From: DAISJD01 sp036821645
GTDB lineage: Bacteria; Pseudomonadota; Alphaproteobacteria; ATCC43930; CGMCC-115725
NCBI GenBank assembly: GCA_036821645.1
Contig: DAISJD010000139.1
Location: 1-7,673, forward strand
Direction of reading: 5' to 3'
Length of the DNA stretch: 7,673 nt
Shown here: positions 1 to 5,210 of the stretch, in pieces
How positions within the stretch are numbered: position 1 is the stretch's first letter
How the letters are laid out: each line of letters begins with the position of its first letter
Translations under genes and position numbers: made by a program
Notes under the pieces: model-generated
What the model was told of the DNA's origin: nothing
Seen by the model: the letters and a program-made list of their open reading frames with translations, nothing else
Databases searched by the model: none

Positions 1-50
1 CATTACGGCCATCGGGTTTGACGGGGCTAATCTATCATGAAAGAAAACCG

Positions 51-482
51 ATGAATCGCGATTATCCGACCCGCCCGATCGTGGGCGTCCTCGCCATGGT
101 GCAACGGGGCCAGAAATTTTTGCTGGTCCGCCGCAAGAAGGCCCCGAATGTCGGGTTCTGGGGATTTCCCGGCGGGGTGCAGGAATTGGGCGAGACCCTG
201 ATCGAAGCGGCGATCCGGGAATTGGACGAAGAAACCGGCGTGCGCGCAGTCGATCCCGCGGTGTTTACCGCCTTCGACGCCATCGACCGGGACGATGACG
301 GCAAGATCCGCTATCATTACACGCTCGTCGTTGTCTGGCTGCGCTGGCATTCCGGCGAAGGATCGGCCAGCGACGATGCCGAAGATTTGGGCTGGTTTAG
401 CCTCGAAGACCTGGAATCCCTACCGGCCTTGCCCAGCGTTGCCCAAATGATGGTTCAGGTCTTGGAGGCCGAACGGGATTGA
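51..482 (+). CDS. Nudix hydrolase (ADP-ribose pyrophosphatase-like), 143 aa
   Basis: The protein carries a complete Nudix box at about residues 41-64 (GGVQELGETL...REL.EETGV), matching G-x5-E-x7-REU-x-EE-x-GU, so the metal-binding glutamates of the catalytic helix are all present. Family knowledge: such enzymes hydrolyse nucleoside diphosphates linked to another moiety; ADP-ribose or an oxidised nucleotide is likely, but the exact substrate cannot be read from sequence. Length of about 143 aa is normal for a single-domain cytosolic member. I chose ATG 51 because the conserved N-terminus (RDYPTRPIVGV) begins there; a TTG at 18 is in frame and the frame stays open to the left edge, so a longer start is possible. 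The ribosome-binding signal is weak (GAAAG). The gene converges on the cobW-like gene with only 23 bp between them and no obvious terminator hairpin. Confidence 0.88.
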   Translation: MNRDYPTRPIVGVLAMVQRGQKFLLVRRKKAPNVGFWGFPGGVQELGETLIEAAIRELDEETGVRAVDPAVFTAFDAIDRDDDGKIRYHYTLVVVWLRWHSGEGSASDDAEDLGWFSLEDLESLPALPSVAQMMVQVLEAERD

Positions 483-505
483 ACGGGGCGATTGATACCG
501 GTTTG

Positions 506-1576
506 CTATCGGCCGTGGAACCCAAGTGCACCGATTGCCTCAGCAATGAGCGAGAGCGTCACGGCATCCGGCCCGTCTTTTCGATCCAGAATAATGACGA
601 GGCCGCTTTGCCCTTTTTGGCCCGCCAGTCTTTCTGGGGGATAAAGCGTGTGGCGGATCGCGTGGAGTGCCAAGGGGGTCGCGCGGTCGTCGAGGCTGAG
701 GATCGCCTTCAACCGCAAGAGCCGATGGCCAATGCGTGCGACTAAGTCCCTGAGGCCCGCCAAGACGCGCGCGGCGTCGAGATCGGTTTCAGCGCTGAAA
801 CTCATGGTCAGGATGTCGTGGTCATGGGGACCGGCCAGGGGGGAGCCGGTCGGCAGGGGGCCCGTGTGATGGTGGTTGGGATGTGGGCAATGGGCGGCGC
901 AGCCTGTCGGGTCATGGGGGGGTGTCGGGTCGTCATTCCCGCTCTTGGTCCCGCACTTGGCGCCGAGTGCGGCGCTAAAATCCGGCAGGGTTGCGGCATC
1001 GGGCGATAAGAGGATCGGCGGTGTCGCGGTCAAGGACGCAAGGCGCGCCGATAGCCGCGAGAGTGCCGCCCGATCTGCGACGAGATCGGCTTTTGTGAGC
1101 AGGATCTGGTCGGCAAGGGCCACTTGACGCACGGCGACCGGGTCGCAGTCCAACTGCCAATCGCCATTCAGGGCATCGATCAGGGTGATCACCCCTTCCA
1201 CACGATAGCGGGCGGCGGTCAGGGGGTCGCTCAGCAGCGTTTGCAGAATAGGGCCCGGATCGGCAATGCCCGTCGTTTCCAAAATGACCCGGTCAAACGC
1301 GGGATAGCGGCCCGTCACCCGCCCTTGAAACAGATCGCGCAAGCCATCGGCAAGATCGCCGCGTAAGGTACAGCACACGCAACCCGCCGCCAGCAGGAGG
1401 GCGGTTTCACCAGCACGTTGTTGCACCAAATGATGATCGAGGCCGATTTCGCCGACCTCGTTGATGATTACGGCCGCGTTTTGGTAAGCGGGATCGGACA
1501 GGATTCGATTGAGGAACGTGGTCTTGCCGCTGCCGAGACAGCCGGTCAGCACCAAGATGGGCAGGCGTTTATCCAT
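506..1576 (-). CDS. COG0523/CobW-family GTPase, putative zinc metallochaperone, 356 aa
   Basis: G3E-class P-loop GTPase. Seen: Walker A GCLGSGKTT at residues 12-20, the metal-binding GCVCC (CxCC) at 65-69, a Walker B-like ILETTG at 98-103, the guanine-specificity motif TKAD at 161-164, then a low-complexity insert at about 205-254 rich in His and Cys (C226, H229, C230, H232, HHH 235-237, HDH 251-253), and a CobW C-terminal domain from about 255 to the end. Family knowledge: COG0523 proteins with CxCC plus a His-rich stretch move zinc (others cobalt or nickel) to client enzymes at the cost of GTP. It lies 9 bp after the zur stop codon and is very likely the last gene of the zur operon; this pairing argues for zinc over cobalamin synthesis. 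The upstream ribosome-binding signal is poor, so translational coupling to zur is plausible. Confidence 0.9.
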   Translation of the reverse strand: MDKRLPILVLTGCLGSGKTTFLNRILSDPAYQNAAVIINEVGEIGLDHHLVQQRAGETALLLAAGCVCCTLRGDLADGLRDLFQGRVTGRYPAFDRVILETTGIADPGPILQTLLSDPLTAARYRVEGVITLIDALNGDWQLDCDPVAVRQVALADQILLTKADLVADRAALSRLSARLASLTATPPILLSPDAATLPDFSAALGAKCGTKSGNDDPTPPHDPTGCAAHCPHPNHHHTGPLPTGSPLAGPHDHDILTMSFSAETDLDAARVLAGLRDLVARIGHRLLRLKAILSLDDRATPLALHAIRHTLYPPERLAGQKGQSGLVIILDRKDGPDAVTLSLIAEAIGALGFHGR

Positions 1577-1585
1577 AGCTGCCCG

Positions 1586-2065
1586 TCACGCGACGGCAGG
1601 GGCGGCTTGGCAGGTGCCGCACCGCCCGCGAACCTCGACGGTTTGGCGTTCGACCCGGAATCCGAGTTTGGCCGCATGCTCTGTGATCATCTGGGCCAGA
1701 ACCCCATCATCCATTTCCCCGATCGAGCCGCAACCGGTGCAAATCAGAAACTGACCGACATGGGTTTGGTCGGGGTGAGGGCAGCCGACATAGGCGTTCA
1801 GAGATTCGATGCGATGGACCAAGCCTTGTTCGATCAGAAAATCGAGTGCCCGATAGATCGTGGGCGGGGCCGCACGCCGGTGGTTGGTGCGCAATTCTTC
1901 GAGCAGATCATAGGCCCCGACCGGCTCGTGGCGTCGCCAGATCAGTTCCAGGACCTGGCGACGCAAATCGGTGAGACGGGCACCCCTGTTCAGGCACAAC
2001 CGTTCCGCCTGGGCAAGAGCTGTGTCGATGCAATGGCCGTGATCGTGGGTGGGTGATTCAAACAT
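1586..2065 (-). CDS. zur: Zur, Fur-family zinc-uptake repressor, 159 aa
   Basis: Winged-helix Fur-family regulator. The recognition helix and wing, PPTIYRALDFLIEQGLVHRI (residues 67-86), followed by ES.NAYVGC, resembles the Zur subgroup (E. coli Zur: PPTVYRALDFLLEQGFVHKVESTNSYV) more than Fur, Mur or Irr. A structural zinc site is visible as two CxxC pairs, C109/C112 and C149/C152. The regulatory site probably uses C95 and H102 with nearby histidines. The N-terminus has an extra metal-binding-looking stretch, HDHGHC (7-12). Role by family: with zinc bound it represses zinc uptake and mobilisation genes. Its ATG shares one base with the stop of the upstream Tat protein gene (TGATG), and the cobW-like gene follows after 9 bp. 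The start is fixed by that overlap, with a short AAGG just upstream. Normal length. Confidence 0.92.
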   Translation of the reverse strand: MFESPTHDHGHCIDTALAQAERLCLNRGARLTDLRRQVLELIWRRHEPVGAYDLLEELRTNHRRAAPPTIYRALDFLIEQGLVHRIESLNAYVGCPHPDQTHVGQFLICTGCGSIGEMDDGVLAQMITEHAAKLGFRVERQTVEVRGRCGTCQAAPAVA

Positions 2066-2421
2066 CAGCCTTGCTTTTCACCCGACGGTGCCGTGGGGGA
2101 TGCCGGAGTGGTGGGGGACGTTTCGCTTGCCCCTTGGGCGACGACGAAGCAGCCGCAAATCGGGCATTTGGTTTGTGCGATGATCTGTTGCAGTTGTTCT
2201 TCCGTCGCCTTGCCGGAAAATTTTGCCCGTTTTGCTTCGACGATCGCGGCATGATACGTGTCGTTCAACACGGTGCAGCCTGCGACATAGGCCTGATGCA
2301 ATTCGGCATTCATCGGTTGCTCGCTCAAGGCGAGCGCCCGCCACGGGGCGAGTGCCGCCGCCGCACCCACGAGGGCGGTATTCGCAAGAAAACGGCGACG
2401 GGTTTGGGGTAACGCGGTCAT
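2065..2421 (-). CDS. Small Tat-exported cysteine protein of the zur operon, function unknown, 118 aa
   Basis: I do not recognise a named family. The N-terminus is a twin-arginine signal: TRRRFLA at residues 7-13, a hydrophobic stretch (about 14-25) and an AxA-type cleavage site near A29-L-A31. Export to the periplasm, probably already folded, is inferred. The mature part (about 87 aa) starts with a helical region containing C49, has an EEQLQQII helix, then K-CPIC-G-C-F with C86, C89 and C91, and ends in a Pro/Thr/Ser-rich low-complexity tail (about 97-118). A CPxCxC cluster plus the operon position ahead of zur and the metallochaperone gene suggests periplasmic zinc binding or a thiol role, but that is inference. 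ATG 2421 is preferred because GAGGGA lies 10 nt upstream; an in-frame ATG at 2439 has a weaker signal. It is the first gene of the operon, coupled to zur by TGATG. Confidence 0.75.
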   Translation of the reverse strand: MTALPQTRRRFLANTALVGAAAALAPWRALALSEQPMNAELHQAYVAGCTVLNDTYHAAIVEAKRAKFSGKATEEQLQQIIAQTKCPICGCFVVAQGASETSPTTPASPTAPSGEKQG

Positions 2422-2449
2422 TCTGTCACAATCCCTCATACGCGATCTT

Positions 2450-2463
2450 CTGAGGCTTCTCAG
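2450..2463. repeat. Short inverted repeat in the leader of the tat-zur-cobW operon
   Basis: CTGAG and CTCAG are perfect 5-bp arms around the 4-nt spacer GCTT, lying between the predicted start point near 2474 and the start codon at 2421. It could be a small mRNA hairpin or a protein site; the arms are short enough to occur by chance. Confidence 0.25.
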
Positions 2464-2480
2464 TGTGAGAGCCCGGGCGC

Positions 2481-2510
2481 AGTTTAGATCCATGTGCCCC
2501 TCTTGGTCAA
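2481..2510 (-). promoter_or_regulatory. Candidate sigma-70-like promoter of the tat-zur-cobW operon
   Basis: On the minus strand TTGACC (2510-2505) is followed after 18 nt by TAAACT (2486-2481): five of six and four of six matches to the consensus. Transcription would begin near 2474, giving a leader of about 50 nt before the ATG at 2421. I see no AT-rich palindrome of the usual Zur-box type here, so autoregulation by Zur is not supported by the sequence. Confidence 0.42.
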
Positions 2511-2692
2511 CCGGTGGCGCAAGGAGGCCGCCACCCCCCGCATGGTGGTGGCCGCGTGGTGATGATTGACATGGGTGTCGCAAGCTGTGAGAAACGGGGC
2601 ATAGATGACCGTGGATGTCGTGCGTCTCGATGCGGTTGGTCCAGTCACTGGCATCGTTTCTGCGGAACTATGATGATGAGGAGATGTGGGCC

Positions 2693-3145
2693 GTGCCGAC
2701 GAATGCCAAAATCGACCAAGCCGCCGCTGCGGTTATTGCGCTTTATCAAACCCTGTCCCATGACAATCTCGATCAGTTGCGGGTGTTGGCACGGGGCGAT
2801 ATGCATTTTACCGATAGTTTCAACAGCGTCGATGGGATCGAGCGCGTCGTGGCCGCTTTTCGGCGGATGTTGAACGAACTTGATGATTTGCGTTGGGAAA
2901 TTCTAGGGTCGGCCGTTACGGGCAATGCCTGTTATCTGCGGTGGAAATTTCATTGTCGGCCGAAAAAAACCGGCAAGATGATGGTGGTCGACGGGATGAG
3001 CGAACTCACTTTCGACGAGGCGGGATTGCTTGCGTCTCATGTGGATTATTGGGATGCAGGGCGCAATCTCTATGAGAAGATCCCGGTTCTGGGCTGGATC
3101 ATCGCCAAAATTCGGCGAAGCCTCGGCGAAAACGATAATCGTTAA
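2693..3145 (+). CDS. NTF2/SnoaL-like family protein, 150 aa
   Basis: The fold signature is an N-terminal helix (about residues 6-24), the FTDSFNSVDG.E.V segment (about 38-51) and a beta-rich second half (RWEILG..., CYLRWKFHC..., DGMSELTFDEAGLLASHVDYWD) that matches the nuclear-transport-factor-2/SnoaL superfamily. The tail (YEKIPVLGWIIAKIRRSLG) is typical of a bacterial subgroup. Members range from polyketide cyclases and isomerases to proteins with no known activity; no catalytic residues can be assigned with confidence. GTG 2693 is chosen because GAGGAG at 2678-2683 sits 9 nt upstream; the ATG at 2684 has no room for a ribosome site, and a longer ATG at 2615 would add poorly conserved residues. 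It lies 78 bp before bfd on the same strand and divergent from the tat-zur-cobW operon. No functional tie to the iron genes is evident. Confidence 0.78.
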   Translation: MPTNAKIDQAAAAVIALYQTLSHDNLDQLRVLARGDMHFTDSFNSVDGIERVVAAFRRMLNELDDLRWEILGSAVTGNACYLRWKFHCRPKKTGKMMVVDGMSELTFDEAGLLASHVDYWDAGRNLYEKIPVLGWIIAKIRRSLGENDNR

Positions 3146-3153
3146 AAAATTAA

Positions 3154-3180
3154 GACGCATTCTCAATTGCATTCTATAAA
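3154..3180. promoter_or_regulatory. Candidate Fur-family operator in front of bfd
   Basis: GCATTCT occurs twice in direct orientation, at 3157-3163 and 3169-3175, exactly 12 bp apart, in the AT-rich gap before bfd. Read on the other strand this is AGAATGCAATTGAGAATGC, reminiscent of alphaproteobacterial Fur sites (TGCnAATGA/TGAGAATGC types). Regulation of bfd by a Fur-type iron sensor is biologically expected. A GCATTCTAT copy also occurs at 4822-4830 in the tetR-darcynin region. The match is by eye. Confidence 0.35.
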
Positions 3181-3223
3181 AAAATCTGTATGGTACTGCC
3201 TGCATAAGATGTGGGGAAATGCC

Positions 3224-3418
3224 ATGTATGTCTGCCTCTGCAATGGATTGACGGATCATCAGGTGCGCGCCGTCGCGTGCCAGCGCTCGTGCACCACTGC
3301 CGGCGTCTATCGTTCCTTGGGATGCCAAGTGCGGTGTGGCAAATGCGTGCCGATGGTTCGGTCCATCTTGGCCGATCACGCAGAACAGCAGACCGGGCAG
3401 GGGCGGTTAGCGTCTTAA
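3224..3418 (+). CDS. bfd: Bacterioferritin-associated ferredoxin (Bfd), 64 aa
   Basis: Small cytosolic [2Fe-2S] protein that passes electrons to bacterioferritin, so that stored Fe(III) is reduced and released. The start MYVCLCNGLTD is almost identical in pattern to E. coli Bfd. The cluster ligands are C4, C6, C38 and C41 (CxC-x31-CxxC), the same positions as in E. coli; three extra cysteines (C19, C23, C34) are not standard ligands. ATG 3224 is fixed by the family N-terminus and by GGGGA six nt upstream. Length is normal. It precedes bfr on the same strand with a 194-bp gap that has its own promoter-like elements, so bfd and bfr may be transcribed separately although they work together. A candidate iron-responsive operator lies upstream at 3154-3180. 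Confidence 0.92.
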   Translation: MYVCLCNGLTDHQVRAVACQRSCTTAGVYRSLGCQVRCGKCVPMVRSILADHAEQQTGQGRLAS

Positions 3419-3464
3419 GGCGGCAATCACGTATCGGTTGTTTATTTTAGCCCTATATGTTAAT

Positions 3465-3489
3465 AAACGACCGGTAACGTCGTTTGACA
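3465..3489. promoter_or_regulatory. Inverted repeat overlapping a consensus -35 box upstream of bfr
   Basis: AAACGAC (3465-3471) and GTCGTTT (3479-3485) are perfect 7-bp arms around a 7-nt spacer. The right arm runs into TTGACA at 3484-3489, a perfect -35 hexamer on the + strand. No good -10 hexamer is found at 16-18 nt; GATACG at 3512 is too far. It may be an operator for a bfr promoter, but the promoter itself is incomplete by eye. Confidence 0.3.
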
Positions 3490-3578
3490 AAGTGGGTAGA
3501 GGGCAGGTTTCGATACGGTTGGTCTCTTGACCGCGCTTTTTCCGTGCAATGACGCAATTCTATAGGCGATCGCGCGCT

Positions 3579-3594
3579 GTTGCGGGGTCGCAAC
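3579..3594 (+). repeat. Small GC-rich hairpin in the bfr leader
   Basis: GTTGCG and CGCAAC form a 6-bp stem with loop GGGT. It ends 6 nt before the AGGAGA ribosome site (3601-3606) of bfr, so in mRNA it would sit right at the ribosome's landing zone. A role in translation or mRNA stability is a guess. Confidence 0.3.
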
Positions 3595-3612
3595 TGTGCC
3601 AGGAGATTTTTC

Positions 3613-4092
3613 ATGAAGGGTGACGCGGGCGTTATTCAACATTTGAACGTCATTTTAAAAAATGAACTCACTGCAATTAATCAATATTTTTTACATGCTC
3701 GGATTTTAGAGAATTGGGGTGTGAAAAAACTTGGAAAATATGAATATAAAGAATCCATCGAAGAAATGAAGCATGCCGATAGCCTGATCGAACGTATTTT
3801 ATTTCTGGACGGTCTGCCCAATCTTCAAGATTTAGGTAAGCTTTTGATTGGCGAAACCGTCAAAGAAATCCTGGAATGCGATCTGAAGCTTGAAGTGGCG
3901 GCTATCGGCGATTTGCGCAATGCGATTGCGCATTGCGAGTCTGTGCGCGATTACGGCACCCGTGATTTGCTGAACGAGATCCTCGAGTCCGAAGAAGAGG
4001 CTGTGGATTTCGTCGAAACACAATTCAATCTGATCGACCGGGTCGGGATTGAAAATTACATCCAATTGCAATCGGAATCGGCCGCGTCGTAA
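3613..4092 (+). CDS. bfr: Bacterioferritin (Bfr) with altered ferroxidase site, 159 aa
   Basis: Cytosolic 24-subunit iron-storage protein. Residue numbering aligns directly with E. coli Bfr: E18, Y25, E51, H54, E94 and E127 of the di-iron ferroxidase centre are present and M52, the axial haem ligand shared between two subunits, is present. The expected H130 is alanine (E127-E-E-A130-V-D), so one metal ligand of the second iron is lost unless E128 or E129 substitutes. The rest (NEIL.SEE...ETQ..LIDR.G..NYIQ) fits the family and length is normal. The start is set by AGGAGA six nt upstream of ATG 3613. It follows bfd, the likely electron donor, and ends at a strong terminator. G+C is low in the first third (37 of 120 bases in 3661-3780, 31 %) and about 57 % later (3901-3960). 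A partner Bfr subunit with an intact site elsewhere is possible. Confidence 0.93.
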   Translation: MKGDAGVIQHLNVILKNELTAINQYFLHARILENWGVKKLGKYEYKESIEEMKHADSLIERILFLDGLPNLQDLGKLLIGETVKEILECDLKLEVAAIGDLRNAIAHCESVRDYGTRDLLNEILESEEEAVDFVETQFNLIDRVGIENYIQLQSESAAS

Positions 4093-4123
4093 GGCGGGTT
4101 TTTCCTGATCGTAGGCTGGGCTT

Positions 4124-4160
4124 CAGGGCTTTGGGCATCGCTCAAAGCCCTGTTTTTGTT
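4124..4160 (+). terminator. Intrinsic terminator of bfr, reaching into the 3' end of the tetR gene
   Basis: A 10-bp perfect stem (4124-4133 with 4143-4152) is extended by a G-U pair and two more pairs to a 3-nt loop (4137-4139), followed by TTTTTGTT. This is a classic rho-independent terminator for + strand transcripts. Its descending arm and T-tract lie inside the last codons and stop of the opposing tetR gene. In the other direction no T-run follows. Confidence 0.88.
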
Positions 4161-4774
4161 GGGGCCTCGTAAAACAGATAGCCGAAGACGGCGCGTTCGA
4201 CCCGATTTTGCAAAGCCTGTGCATCGGTTTCGCCGCGGTTGCCCGCCGCATCGACAAGCCCACGGGTGATCGTCAGAATATCCTGGGCGAGTAAGACATG
4301 GGGTGCGCGCATACTTTCTTGTTCGCGGGTCAAGACCTTGGTTAAGGCGGCGATGATCTGCGACGTGACCCGACGGTCGCGATCGACCATTGCCAAGCGG
4401 GCTTCTTCAAAATCCAACACACGCGCCAAGATCGGTCGTCGCATCTGATGGGTCACGGCCGCCTTGATCATGCGCCGCAGCGCTTCATGGCATAGCGCTT
4501 CACTGCTGGCATCGGCCACATCGGATAAAAGAGACCCGGTTTCCCGTTCGATCAGGGCTGCTGTCAGCGCATCCTTATTCGGGAAATATTGGTAAAGCGA
4601 TCCGATGCTGACCCCCGCCCGTTCGGCGACCGCATTGGTCGTGTAAGCCGCCAACCCTTTTGTTTCCAAAATGCGAGCCGCCGCTTCGACGATGATCTCT
4701 ACGGTTTCGGCTGAGCGTTTTTGACGTGGGATTTTGCGTGGTTTTATCGGGGGATTGGTCATAGGTCCGATCAT
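4142..4774 (-). CDS. TetR/AcrR-family transcriptional regulator, 210 aa
   Basis: One-component regulator: N-terminal helix-turn-helix and variable C-terminal ligand domain. The DNA-binding part runs from about residue 21 to 68, with the core TTNAVAERAGVSIGSLYQYF at 45-64 followed by PNKDAL, an unmistakable TetR signature. The C-terminal 140 residues are helical with no recognisable ligand motif, so the inducer is unknown. A basic Pro/Lys/Arg-rich stretch precedes the domain (residues 8-20). I prefer ATG 4774 (GAGGA about 7 nt upstream) over ATG 4762; a longer start at 4825 would put the coding region through the inverted repeat in the intergenic region and is unlikely. The gene is divergent from the darcynin gene, with a 10-bp inverted repeat between them, so it probably represses itself and that neighbour. 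Its 3' end overlaps the bfr terminator. Confidence 0.9.
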   Translation of the reverse strand: MIGPMTNPPIKPRKIPRQKRSAETVEIIVEAAARILETKGLAAYTTNAVAERAGVSIGSLYQYFPNKDALTAALIERETGSLLSDVADASSEALCHEALRRMIKAAVTHQMRRPILARVLDFEEARLAMVDRDRRVTSQIIAALTKVLTREQESMRAPHVLLAQDILTITRGLVDAAGNRGETDAQALQNRVERAVFGYLFYEAPTKTGL

Positions 4775-4791
4775 GAAGAGGTCCTCGCGGC

Positions 4792-4826
4792 AATGCGAGT
4801 AGCCAATATGAATAAATACTCGCATT
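4792..4826. promoter_or_regulatory. Perfect 10-bp inverted repeat, candidate TetR operator
   Basis: AATGCGAGTA (4792-4801) and TACTCGCATT (4817-4826) are exact inverse complements separated by 15 nt of AT-rich sequence. The element lies in the 90-bp divergent region between tetR (start 4774) and the darcynin gene (start 4865), where an operator controlling both would be expected. The spacer is long for a single TetR dimer; two half-site dimers or a different regulator are alternatives. Confidence 0.55.
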
Positions 4827-4864
4827 CTATCTCTGTTTCGTCACACTGACCAGAGGATAAGATC

Positions 4865-5206
4865 ATGCAAACGGTAATGACTATTTTTATGTTGATTAAA
4901 ACAAAACCGGTATGGCTTGCCTTAAAACCGGATGATCGGTTTGATTTTCTAGAGAAATCAGTCAAACCCTTATTAGAAAAATACGCTAATTGTGTACGGT
5001 TGCGTCATTATGATGCGGAATTTTATTCTGCCCGCGTCAGTGATGTCTGGGTTTGGGATGTCGGACATCGGCATGATTATGAAATGGTGATCGAAGGTTT
5101 GCGTGAAACGCCATTCTGGGATTTTTATTTCGACATAGTCGAGATTATTCCAAGCGTCGAAAATGCCTATGCACAGAACTATGGAAGGCCTGTGATCACC
5201 GTCTAA
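4865..5206 (+). CDS. Darcynin-family protein, function unknown, 113 aa
   Basis: The whole length matches my memory of the darcynin family: MLIKTKPVWLAL near the start, F.FL...VKPLL in the first helix, VRLRHYDAEFYSARVSDVWVWD in the middle, then Y..V.EGLRETPFWDFYF.IVEI.P..ENAYAQNYG at the end. No biochemical function is established for the family, as far as I know. There is no signal peptide or membrane segment; a small alpha-beta cytosolic protein is likely. ATG 4865 has AGGA seven nt upstream; ATG 4877 is an alternative. It is divergent from a TetR gene with a shared operator-like repeat, so it is likely inducible by that regulator's ligand. G+C is lower than in the metal genes (about 33 % in 4921-4980). 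It is followed within 5 bp by a long hairpin. Confidence 0.8.
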   Translation: MQTVMTIFMLIKTKPVWLALKPDDRFDFLEKSVKPLLEKYANCVRLRHYDAEFYSARVSDVWVWDVGHRHDYEMVIEGLRETPFWDFYFDIVEIIPSVENAYAQNYGRPVITV

Positions 5207-5210
5207 AAAT

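Noticed and set aside
1..21. Possible 3' end of an upstream gene ending at TGA 19-21 (HYGHRV)
   Set aside because: Only six codons are visible, too few to support a gene call.
479..745. Small + strand frame just after the Nudix gene
   Set aside because: It lies almost wholly antisense to the cobW-like gene and shows no recognisable features.
1418..2056. Open frame of 212 codons on the + strand opposite zur and cobW
   Set aside because: It is a shadow of the two well-supported minus-strand genes, has no domain resemblance, and arises from the G+C-rich third positions of zur/cobW.
2450..2463. CTGAG/CTCAG dyad as a Zur box
   Set aside because: Arms are only 5 bp and do not resemble known Zur operators; kept only as a weak repeat.
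2566..2594. TTGACA before the NTF2-like gene as a promoter
   Set aside because: The -35 hexamer is perfect, but no acceptable -10 sequence occurs at 16-18 nt, and the gene start is 120 bp away.
3580..3612. Earlier ATG as the start of bfr
   Set aside because: The extension (MRGRNCARRFF) is absent from the family, overlaps the leader hairpin and the ribosome site at 3601-3606.
4775..4825. Earlier ATG at 4825 as the start of the tetR gene
   Set aside because: It would place coding sequence across the 10-bp inverted repeat; ATG 4774 has a GAGGA signal at the right distance.
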